In this document: positions 7,271-13,733 of the stretch, piece after piece
How positions within the stretch are numbered: position 1 is the stretch's first letter
Layout of the letters: every line of letters begins with the position of its first letter
Translations under genes and position numbers: made by a program
Source: Streptomyces misionensis
GTDB taxonomy: Bacteria > Actinomycetota > Actinomycetes > Streptomycetales > Streptomycetaceae
NCBI RefSeq assembly: GCF_007896895.1
Contig: NZ_VOGW01000199.1
Span: 55,566 to 98,826, forward strand
DNA: 43,261 bases
Direction of reading: 5' to 3'
Notes under the pieces: generated by a model
What the model was told of the DNA's origin: nothing
Seen by the model: the letters and a program-made list of their open reading frames with translations, nothing else
The model's database searches: none

Positions 7271-7975
7271 GTGCGACTGACCCCCACGGAACGTGACCGG
7301 CTGCTGCTCTTCGGGGCCGCCGAACTGGCGCGTGCCCGTCGCGCCCGCGGGCTGCGGCTGAACGTGCCGGAGGCGACCGCGCTGATCGCGGACACCGTCT
7401 GCGAGGCCGCCCGCGACGGCAGGCGGCTCGCGGAGGCCATCGAGGCGGCCCGCTCCGTGCTCGGTCCCGAGGACGTGCTGCCGGGCGTCGCCGACGTGGT
7501 CACCGAGGTGATGGTCGAGGCCGTCTTCGACGACGGCTCCCGGCTCGCGGTGGTCTCCGACCCCATCGGGGGCGGCCTGGGCGAGGACGCCCCCGGCGCG
7601 CTGCTGCCCGGGCCCGCGCACGCCGACCCGGAGCCGGCCGTCCGGCTCACCGTCACCAACACCGCGTCGGTGCCGGTCTCGGTCACCTCCCACTTCCACT
7701 TCTTCGAGGCCAACCCGCGCCTCGACTTCGACCGCGCCGCCGCCTACGGCATGCGGCTCGCCGTGCCCGCCGGATCGTCCGTGCGCTTCGGGCCGGGCGA
7801 GAGCGAGGAGGTCGGCCTGGTGCCGATCGGCGGGGAGCGGATCGCGATCGGCTTCGCCGGGCTGGTGGACGGGCCGCTGGACGCGCCCGGCGCCCGCCGG
7901 GAGGCGCTGCGCCGGGCCGCCGCCTGCGGATATCTGGGAGCCGGCAGCGAGGACGAGGAAGGACAGGACCGATGA
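7271..7975 (+). CDS. ureAB: Urease gamma/beta subunit fusion (UreA-UreB)
   Basis: A 234-aa fusion. Residues 1-100 are UreA-like (VRLTPTERDRLLLFGAAELA, LNVPEATALIAD, then EVMVEAVFDDGSRL). Residues ~115-215 are UreB-like, with VTNTASVPVSVTSHFHFFEA, NPRLDFDRAAAYGMRL and VPAGSSVRFGPGES. Gamma-beta fusions of this size are known (Helicobacter UreA). The GTG start at 7271 is chosen for AAGGAGG about 10 nt upstream and because it begins exactly at the UreA N-terminus. Its stop overlaps the next ATG (ATGA), so it is translationally coupled to the alpha subunit. No ureD/E/F/G genes are in the window, so nickel insertion would need another locus. Confidence 0.88.
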   Translation: MRLTPTERDRLLLFGAAELARARRARGLRLNVPEATALIADTVCEAARDGRRLAEAIEAARSVLGPEDVLPGVADVVTEVMVEAVFDDGSRLAVVSDPIGGGLGEDAPGALLPGPAHADPEPAVRLTVTNTASVPVSVTSHFHFFEANPRLDFDRAAAYGMRLAVPAGSSVRFGPGESEEVGLVPIGGERIAIGFAGLVDGPLDAPGARREALRRAAACGYLGAGSEDEEGQDR

Positions 7976-9696
7976 GCCGCTCCAAGGGACGCGAGGTCAG
8001 CCGGGCGATCCATGTCGATCCGCACGCGTACGCCGCCACGCACGGCCCGCGCGCCGGGGACCGCGTCCGGCTCGGCGACTGCGGCCTGACCGTCCGGGTG
8101 GAGTCCGACGCCCAGCACTACGGCGACGAGTTCCTGGCCGGCTTCGGCAAGACGGCCCGCGACGGGCTGCACCTGAAGGCCGCCGCCGTGCGCGAGACCT
8201 GCGACGTCGTGATCAGCAACGTGGTCGTGATCGACGCGGTGCAGGGCATCCGCAAGGTGTCCATCGGCATCCGGGAAGGCCGGATCAGCGCCATCGGACG
8301 GGCGGGCAACCCGGACACCCTGGACGGCGTGGACGTCGTCGTCGGCACGGGCACGTCCATCGTCTCCGGTGAGGGGCTGATCGCCACCGCGGGCGCCGTC
8401 GACACCCATGTGCACCTGCTGTCGCCGCGCATCATGGAGGCCTCGCTCGCCTCCGGCGTGACCACGATCATCGGGCAGGAGTTCGGACCGGTGTGGGGCG
8501 TCGGCGTCAACTCCCCCTGGGCGCTGCGCCACGCCTTCAACGCCTTCGACGCCTGGCCGGTCAACATCGGCTTCCTGGGCCGGGGTTCGTCCTCCCACGA
8601 GGCACCGCTCGTCGAGGCGCTGGCCGAGGGCGGCGCCTCAGGGTTCAAGGTGCACGAGGACATGGGCGCCCACACCCGCGCGCTGGACACCGCGCTGCGG
8701 GTCGCCGAGGAGCACGACGTCCAGGTGGCCCTGCACAGCGACGGGCTGAACGAGTGCCTGTCGGTCGAGGACACCCTGAAGGTGCTGGAGGGCCGCACCA
8801 TCCACGCCTTCCACATCGAGGGCTGCGGCGGCGGGCACGTCCCCAACGTGCTCAAGATGGCCGGGGTGCCGAACGTCATCGGCTCCTCCACCAACCCCAC
8901 CCTGCCCTTCGGCCGGGACGCGGTCGCCGAGCACTACGGCATGATCGTCTCCGTCCACGACCTCAAGCCCGACCTGCCCGGCGACGCGGCCATGGCCCGC
9001 GACCGCATCCGGGCGAGCACCATGGGCGCCGAGGACGTGCTGCACGACCTGGGCGCGATCGGCATCACCTCCTCCGACGCGCAGGGCATGGGCCGCGCGG
9101 GCGAGACGGTACGGCGCACCTTCGCCATGGCCGGCAAGATGAAGGCCGAACTGGGCCCGCTGGAGGGGGACGGCGAGGGCGACGACAACGCCCGCGTGCT
9201 GCGCTACATCGCCAAGCTGACCGTCAACCCGGCCATCGCGCACGGCCTGTCGCACGAGGTCGGCTCCCTCGAGGTGGGCAAGCTCGCCGACATCGTGCTG
9301 TGGCGGCCCGAGTACTTCGGCGCCAAGCCGCAGCTCGTCCTCAAGTCCGGCTTCCCCGCGTACGGCGTCGTCGGCGACCCCAACGCGGCCACCGACACCT
9401 GCGAACCCCTCGTCCTCGGCCCGCAGTTCGGGGCGTACGGGGCCACCGCGGCCGACCTCTCCGTGGCGTTCGTCGCCCGCGCGGCCGCGGACCAGGGCAA
9501 CGACACGATGCCCACCCGGCGCCGCCGGGTCGCGGTCCGCGGCACGCGCGGCATCGGCCCCGCCGACCTGCGGCTCAACGCCCGTACCGGAGCGGTCGAC
9601 GTCGACCAGCGCACCGGCCTGGTCACCCTCGACGGCGACCCGCTGCGCTCGGCGCCCGCCGACTCCGTCTCCCTCAACCGCCTGTACTTCCTCTGA
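7972..9696 (+). CDS. ureC: Urease alpha-subunit homologue with altered active site
   Basis: A 574-aa amidohydrolase. Aligned by eye to Klebsiella UreC from memory, the nickel ligands are kept: H146/H148 (DTHVH), K226/H228 (FKVHED), H255 (ALHSD), H281 (HAFH) and D369 (SSDAQGMGR). The catalytic His (H329) and Arg (R345) are also kept. Three things differ. The mobile-flap cysteine is V328 (SVHD in place of VCHH). The following His is Asp. The urea-pocket segment around residues 167-182 (GPAAGT...C in true ureases) reads GQEFGPVWGVGVNSPW and is shorter. It is followed by agmatine deiminase. It may be a weak urease or act on a larger ureido substrate; ordinary urease is less likely. Confidence 0.85.
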   Translation: MSRSKGREVSRAIHVDPHAYAATHGPRAGDRVRLGDCGLTVRVESDAQHYGDEFLAGFGKTARDGLHLKAAAVRETCDVVISNVVVIDAVQGIRKVSIGIREGRISAIGRAGNPDTLDGVDVVVGTGTSIVSGEGLIATAGAVDTHVHLLSPRIMEASLASGVTTIIGQEFGPVWGVGVNSPWALRHAFNAFDAWPVNIGFLGRGSSSHEAPLVEALAEGGASGFKVHEDMGAHTRALDTALRVAEEHDVQVALHSDGLNECLSVEDTLKVLEGRTIHAFHIEGCGGGHVPNVLKMAGVPNVIGSSTNPTLPFGRDAVAEHYGMIVSVHDLKPDLPGDAAMARDRIRASTMGAEDVLHDLGAIGITSSDAQGMGRAGETVRRTFAMAGKMKAELGPLEGDGEGDDNARVLRYIAKLTVNPAIAHGLSHEVGSLEVGKLADIVLWRPEYFGAKPQLVLKSGFPAYGVVGDPNAATDTCEPLVLGPQFGAYGATAADLSVAFVARAAADQGNDTMPTRRRRVAVRGTRGIGPADLRLNARTGAVDVDQRTGLVTLDGDPLRSAPADSVSLNRLYFL

Positions 9697-9718
9697 CCCC
9701 CGGAACGGACCCGCACCG

Positions 9719-10768
9719 ATGAGCACCCCCGCCGCCGACGGCTTCCGCATGCCCGCCGAGTGGACCCCGCACGAGCGCACCTGGATGGCGTGGCCGGGCC
9801 CCAACCCCACCTTCGACGACGGCGAGGAGCTGGCCGCCGCCCGGCGCGCCTGGGCCTCGGTCGCCCGCGCGATCCGCCGCTTCGAACCGGTCACCGTGGT
9901 CTGCGGACCGGGCCGGTCGGCCGAGGCACGGGCGCTGCTCGGCCCGGACGTGGACACCGTGGAGCGCGACCTGGACGACGCCTGGATGCGCGACATCGGC
10001 CCCACGTTCCTCACCTCCGACCGGGGCGAACTCGCCGCCGTGGACTGGACGTTCAACGGCTGGGGTGCCCAGGAGTGGGCCCGCTGGGAGCACGACGCGA
10101 AGATCGGCTCGTACGTCGCCGGACTCGCGGGCGCGCGGACGTACGCCTCCCGGCTGGTCAACGAGGGCGGCGCGATCCATGTCGACGGCGAGGGCACCGT
10201 GCTGCTCACGGAGACCGTGCAACTGGGCCCCGAGCGCAATCCGCACTGGACGAAGGAGCAGGTCGAGGCCGAGATCCACGCCCACCTCGGCACCCGCAAG
10301 GCGATCTGGCTGCCGCGCGGCCTGAGCGCCGACTACCCTCCGCACGGCTACGGCACCCTGGGCCACGTCGACATCGTCGCCGCCTTCGCCCGCCCCGGCG
10401 TCGTCGTCGCCCACCACCAGCCGGACCCGGCGCACCCGGACCACGAGGTCACCAAGGAGGTCATCGGCCTGCTCAGGTCCTCGACCGACGCGCACGGCCG
10501 CCCCCTGGAGGTCGTGGAGGTCCCCGCGCCCACGGTCCTGGAGGCCGACGGCCGCTGGGCCGACTACTCCTACATCAACCACTACCTCTGCAACGACGGC
10601 GTCGTCCTGTGCGCCTTCGACGACCCCCGCGACGAGACCGCCGCCGCCCTCTTCCAGCGGCTCTTCCCCGACCGCACGGTCACCCTGGTCGACGCCCGCC
10701 GGATCTTCGCCGCCGGCGGCGGCATCCACTGCATCACCCAGCAGCAGCCGAGGCCCGCCCGGCCTTGA
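9719..10768 (+). CDS. aguA: Agmatine deiminase (porphyromonas-type PAD family)
   Basis: A 349-aa guanidino-group-modifying enzyme. It carries MPAEWTPHERTWMAWPG at the N-terminus, AWMRDIGPTF, VNEGGAIHVDGEGTVLLTE, GTLGHVDIV (catalytic His 216) and the C-terminal GGGIHCIT with nucleophile Cys 338. The family converts agmatine to N-carbamoylputrescine plus ammonia. It starts 22 nt after the urease-like gene and is probably in the same operon. The usual next enzyme, N-carbamoylputrescine amidase (nitrilase family), is absent from the neighbourhood, which makes the urease-like pair of interest as a possible partner. Specificity for agmatine over another guanidine is not settled by sequence. Confidence 0.85.
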   Translation: MSTPAADGFRMPAEWTPHERTWMAWPGPNPTFDDGEELAAARRAWASVARAIRRFEPVTVVCGPGRSAEARALLGPDVDTVERDLDDAWMRDIGPTFLTSDRGELAAVDWTFNGWGAQEWARWEHDAKIGSYVAGLAGARTYASRLVNEGGAIHVDGEGTVLLTETVQLGPERNPHWTKEQVEAEIHAHLGTRKAIWLPRGLSADYPPHGYGTLGHVDIVAAFARPGVVVAHHQPDPAHPDHEVTKEVIGLLRSSTDAHGRPLEVVEVPAPTVLEADGRWADYSYINHYLCNDGVVLCAFDDPRDETAAALFQRLFPDRTVTLVDARRIFAAGGGIHCITQQQPRPARP

Positions 10769-10801
10769 CCTCAAGCCCGCTTCAGGGACCAGGCTCGCCG
10801 T

Positions 10802-11296
10802 ATGACGGCACAGACGGCACAGACGGCGCAGACGGCACAGACGACGCCCGCTGACCGGGCGGACCAGATGGACCGGGCGGAGATCGGCGAACTGGTCCAC
10901 CGGTTCTTCCGGGCGCTGGACGAGCGGCGGTTCACGCCCGGCTGGACCGCCGGACTGCTCACCGACGACGCGCGCATGGAGACCCCGCTGGGCTACTCCC
11001 GCGGCGCCGCCGCCGTGCGCGCCACCGAGGAGGCCCTCGGGCGCTACGACCGCACCCAGCACCTCGCCTCCGGGATCATCGCCGACGTGGACACCACGGC
11101 CACCGCCTCCTGGAACGCCCTGATGGTGCACGTCCGCGGCGACGCGCCGTTCATGGTGGGCGGCCGCTTCGAGGCCGGGCTGCGCCGCACCGCCGGGGGA
11201 TGGCGGTTCGACCGGATGGCGGTCCGGGCGATCTGGACACAGGGCGAGCCGCCCGCGGCGGTCACCGCGGGGCCGACCGCGCCCCGGGTCGGGTAG
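10802..11296 (+). CDS. SnoaL/NTF2-like fold protein
   Basis: A 164-aa protein. Residues ~25-145 fit an NTF2/SnoaL-like cone fold (RAEIGELVHRFFRALDERRF, LTDDARMETPLGYSRG, then RTAGGWRFDRMAVRAIWTQG). Members are small ligand-binding proteins or isomerase/hydrolase-like enzymes, so function cannot be assigned. The first 15 residues are low-complexity TAQ repeats coded by a near-perfect 9-nt tandem repeat at 10803-10842. The start may really be ATG at 10868 (MDRAEIGEL), since no clear ribosome site precedes 10802. It lies 33 nt after agmatine deiminase in the same direction. Confidence 0.65.
   Translation: MTAQTAQTAQTAQTTPADRADQMDRAEIGELVHRFFRALDERRFTPGWTAGLLTDDARMETPLGYSRGAAAVRATEEALGRYDRTQHLASGIIADVDTTATASWNALMVHVRGDAPFMVGGRFEAGLRRTAGGWRFDRMAVRAIWTQGEPPAAVTAGPTAPRVG
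10803..10842 (+). repeat. 9-nt tandem repeat (ACGGCACAG units)
   Basis: About four and a half in-frame copies of ACGGCACAG, one carrying a single substitution (ACGGCGCAG), code for Thr-Ala-Gln repeats right after the start codon of the SnoaL-like gene. Copy-number change would alter only the N-terminal tail, not the frame. Confidence 0.75.
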
Positions 11297-11305
11297 AACA
11301 TACGG

Positions 11306-11476
11306 GTGAACTTCCTGGTCCCCGCGTGCCGCGGCCGTCGCCCCGGCGGGGCGGTGCGTCCGCTGCCCGAGTTGCCCGAGCGGCCGGTCGCCGCGGACCC
11401 GGACGGGCCGGGCACCCCGGCGCCGGCCGCCGAGCCCCGCTTCCTGCACGACGCCGTACGGAGGGTGCCCGCATGA
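11306..11476 (+). CDS. Possible 56-aa small ORF coupled to the TetR gene
   Basis: From GTG at 11306 the frame gives VNFLVPACRGRRPGG and a Pro/Arg-rich remainder, with its TGA overlapping the ATG of the TetR gene (ATGA). It fills nearly all of the 176-nt gap between the SnoaL-like gene and the TetR gene. The overlap is typical of coupled real genes, but the composition is unremarkable and no homologue is recognised. It may instead be untranslated. Confidence 0.3.
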   Translation: MNFLVPACRGRRPGGAVRPLPELPERPVAADPDGPGTPAPAAEPRFLHDAVRRVPA

Positions 11477-12081
11477 GCGAGAGTCCCGCCCCGCGCCGCC
11501 GCACCCCGGCCCCGCCCCGGGAGGACCTGCTCGCCGCGGCCATGCGCATGATCGCCGAGCGCGGTCTGGAGAAGCTCACCATGGCGGGGCTCGGGCGCGA
11601 GGTGCAGATGAGCAGCGGCCACCTGCTCTACTACTTCCGGTCCAAGGACGAACTGCTGCTGCAGACCCTGGAGTGGAGCGAGGGGCGGCTCGGCGCCGAG
11701 CGGGCCCGGCTGCTCGCCCGGGCGGCGCCGGCGCGGGAGCGGCTGGAGGCCTACGTCGACCTGTACGTGCCCGACGGCCACCGCGACCCGCACTGGACCC
11801 TCTGGCTGGAGGTCTGGAACCGGTCCCAGAACGCCGACGACGACGCCCGCGCCCGCCAGGCCGCGATCGAGGGCGCCTGGCACCGGGACCTCGTCGCGCT
11901 GATCGCCGAGGGGATCTCGCGCGGGGAGTTCCGGCCGGTCGACGCGGACCGCTTCGCCACCAGGACGCGCGCGCTGCTCGACGGGTTCTCCATCCACGTC
12001 GCCATCGGGCTGCGCGGCACCGACCGGGAGCAAGTGCTGGCACATGTGCGGGAGTTCGTGGCGGACGGGCTTCTCGCGTAG
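11473..12081 (+). CDS. TetR-family transcriptional regulator
   Basis: A 202-aa protein. The N-terminal TetR helix-turn-helix spans residues ~18-65, with AAMRMIAERGLEKLTMAGLG and SSGHLLYYFRSKDELL. The ligand-binding part resembles the BetI-type C-terminal domain (WLEVWNRSQNADD, FATRTRALLDGFSIHVAIG). The ATG at 11473 is chosen because GGAGGG is 7 nt upstream; an open frame extends further but has no start signal. It sits between the agmatine/urease-like genes and an MFS transporter, all on one strand, so it is the likely local regulator. Its ligand may be the cluster substrate; that is inference. Confidence 0.87.
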   Translation: MSESPAPRRRTPAPPREDLLAAAMRMIAERGLEKLTMAGLGREVQMSSGHLLYYFRSKDELLLQTLEWSEGRLGAERARLLARAAPARERLEAYVDLYVPDGHRDPHWTLWLEVWNRSQNADDDARARQAAIEGAWHRDLVALIAEGISRGEFRPVDADRFATRTRALLDGFSIHVAIGLRGTDREQVLAHVREFVADGLLA

Positions 12082-12119
12082 AGGAATCGTCCGCTCGGCC
12101 CCCGGGCAGGTAACGGCCC

Positions 12120-13448
12120 ATGGGACGACAACACTGGAAGAAGATCTGGGTCGGTTCGGCGGGGAACATGGTCGAGTGGTTCGACTGGTTCGTGTACGCC
12201 AGTTTCGCCCCCTACTTCGCCGGGGCGTTCTTCCCGAGCGGCAACCCCACCGCCCAGCTGATGAACACCGCGGGGATCTTCGCGGTCGGCTTCTTCATGC
12301 GGCCGGTCGGCGGCTGGCTGCTGGGGCGGGTCGGGGACCGCAGGGGCCGCAAGGCGGCGCTGACGCTCACCGTCACGCTGATGTCGGCCTCCGCGGTGCT
12401 GATCGCCGTCGCGCCCACGTACGCCGTCGCCGGCTACGGCGGCGCCCTCGTGCTGCTCGTCGCCCGGTTGCTCCAGGGGCTCTCGGTGGGCGGCGAGTAC
12501 GCGGCCAGCGCCACCTACCTCACCGAGGCCACCGACCCGAGGAGGCGCGGCTTCGCCTCCAGCTTCCAGTACGTGTCCATGACCGCCGGCCAGATCGCCG
12601 GCCTCGGCCTGCTGATCATCCTCCAGCGCACCCTGTCCGACTCCGCCCTGCACGGCTACGGCTGGCGCATCCCCTTCGTCGTCGGCGCCCTCGGCGCGGC
12701 CGTCGTCTTCTACCTGCGCCGCACCATGCTGGAGAGCGAGATCTACGAGGAGGACGCCGCCCACGCCGGACGGACCGCGACCGCCGAGGAGCGCGGCACC
12801 CTGCGCGCCCTGTGGCGGCACCGGCGCGAGGCGTTCCTCGTCGTCGCGCTCACCATGGGCGGCACGGTCGCGTACTACACGTACACCACCTATCTGACCA
12901 AGTACCTCTCCAACTCGGCCGGCCTGTCCAAGGACACCGCCACCCTCGTCTCCTTCACCGCGCTGATCGTCTTCGCCGCGCTCCAGCCGCTCGCCGGGGC
13001 CCTGTCCGACCGGATCGGCCGGCGGCCGCTGCTGATCACCTTCGCGATCGGCTCCACCGTCCTCACCGTGCCGGTCATGACCCTGCTCAAGCACGCCGGG
13101 GGCTACTGGCCCGCCCTCGGCCTCTGTCTGCTCGCCCTGGTCGTCGTCACCGGCTACACCTCGATCAACGCCTGTGTGAAGGCCGAGCTGTTCCCGACCG
13201 GTGTCCGCGCCTTGGGCGTCGCCCTGCCGTACGCCCTCGCCAACGCCCTCTTCGGCGGCACCGCCGAATACGTCGCCCTGTGGTTCAAGAACGCCGGGAT
13301 GGAGTCCGGATTCTTCTGGTACGTGGCGGGCTGTGCCGCCGTGTCGCTGATCGTGTACGTCGCCATGCGGGAGACGAAGGACCTGGACCTGGCCGCAAGC
13401 CAGGGGTCCGTGACTGCGGGGGAGTCCAGCGTGACGACCGCATCCTGA
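12120..13448 (+). CDS. MFS transporter, metabolite:H+ symporter (MHS) family
   Basis: A 442-aa, 12-helix protein. The N-terminal GNMVEWFDWFVYASFAPYFA, FMRPVGGWLLGRVGDRRGRK (the MFS loop 2-3 motif) and RLLQGLSVGGEYAAS are hallmarks of the MHS branch (KgtP, ProP, CitA relatives). Known members import organic acids, betaines or similar small solutes with protons. It starts 38 nt after the TetR gene and ends the same-strand block that begins at the urease-like genes, so uptake of the substrate of this cluster is a reasonable guess. The C-terminal tail is short and hydrophilic. Confidence 0.9.
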   Translation: MGRQHWKKIWVGSAGNMVEWFDWFVYASFAPYFAGAFFPSGNPTAQLMNTAGIFAVGFFMRPVGGWLLGRVGDRRGRKAALTLTVTLMSASAVLIAVAPTYAVAGYGGALVLLVARLLQGLSVGGEYAASATYLTEATDPRRRGFASSFQYVSMTAGQIAGLGLLIILQRTLSDSALHGYGWRIPFVVGALGAAVVFYLRRTMLESEIYEEDAAHAGRTATAEERGTLRALWRHRREAFLVVALTMGGTVAYYTYTTYLTKYLSNSAGLSKDTATLVSFTALIVFAALQPLAGALSDRIGRRPLLITFAIGSTVLTVPVMTLLKHAGGYWPALGLCLLALVVVTGYTSINACVKAELFPTGVRALGVALPYALANALFGGTAEYVALWFKNAGMESGFFWYVAGCAAVSLIVYVAMRETKDLDLAASQGSVTAGESSVTTAS

Positions 13449-13479
13449 GACGGCCGGTGATCCGGGGGCGGTGCTGTGC

Positions 13480-13542
13480 CAGACTGCCCCCGTGCTCATG
13501 TTCGCCATGATTATCGGCAGCAGGCGCGCCGGTCCGCAGTGA
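13480..13542 (+). promoter_or_regulatory. cimA leader peptide with its -10 box
   Basis: CAGACT (13480-13485) is a plausible -10 placed 6 nt before a GTG at 13492. From there a 16-aa peptide VLMFAMIIGSRRAGPQ ends at TGA 13540-13542; an ATG at 13498 would give 14 aa. It contains adjacent Ile codons ATT ATC (13510-13515), and ATT is rare in such genomes. It is followed by a rho-independent terminator, as expected for ribosome-mediated attenuation of an isoleucine-pathway gene. Confidence 0.65.
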
Positions 13543-13559
13543 CCATCTCGTACAACCAG

Positions 13560-13592
13560 GTGCGGGTGGCCACCGTCGTCCTCGACCCGCGC
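13560..13592 (+). promoter_or_regulatory. Upstream leader stem (pause/alternative structure) of the cimA attenuator
   Basis: GCGGGT (13562-13567) can pair with ACCCGC (13585-13590), and the pairing extends by a G-T and a G-C pair on the outside. It lies between the leader peptide stop and the terminator stem, where the competing 1:2-type structure of an attenuator would sit. The exact alternative pairing scheme is not resolved by eye. Confidence 0.4.
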
Positions 13593-13596
13593 GCAG

Positions 13597-13629
13597 ACCT
13601 CTCGCATCCGCGAGGGGTTTTTTCGTTTT
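13597..13629 (+). terminator. Rho-independent attenuator terminator before cimA
   Basis: ACCTCTCGC (13597-13605) pairs fully (one G-T) with GCGAGGGGT (13610-13618) over an ATCC loop, followed by TTTTTTCGTTTT. A U-tract of this quality is unusual in Streptomyces. It sits about 105 nt before the cimA start codon and 55 nt after the leader peptide stop. Confidence 0.85.
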
Positions 13630-13733
13630 ACGGCCCACCTTCAGCCGTGAACCGAGCGCGGGGGAGTATTGGGGGGACGGTGGAGCCGGTCATTCCGGTA
13701 AGACCGAAGATTCACAACAGGAGTCCTGAGACC

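Noticed and set aside
13476..13733. In-frame N-terminal extension of cimA by 86 codons
   Set aside because: It would translate through the terminator hairpin and T-tract; the ATG at 13734 has a ribosome site and begins at the conserved region.
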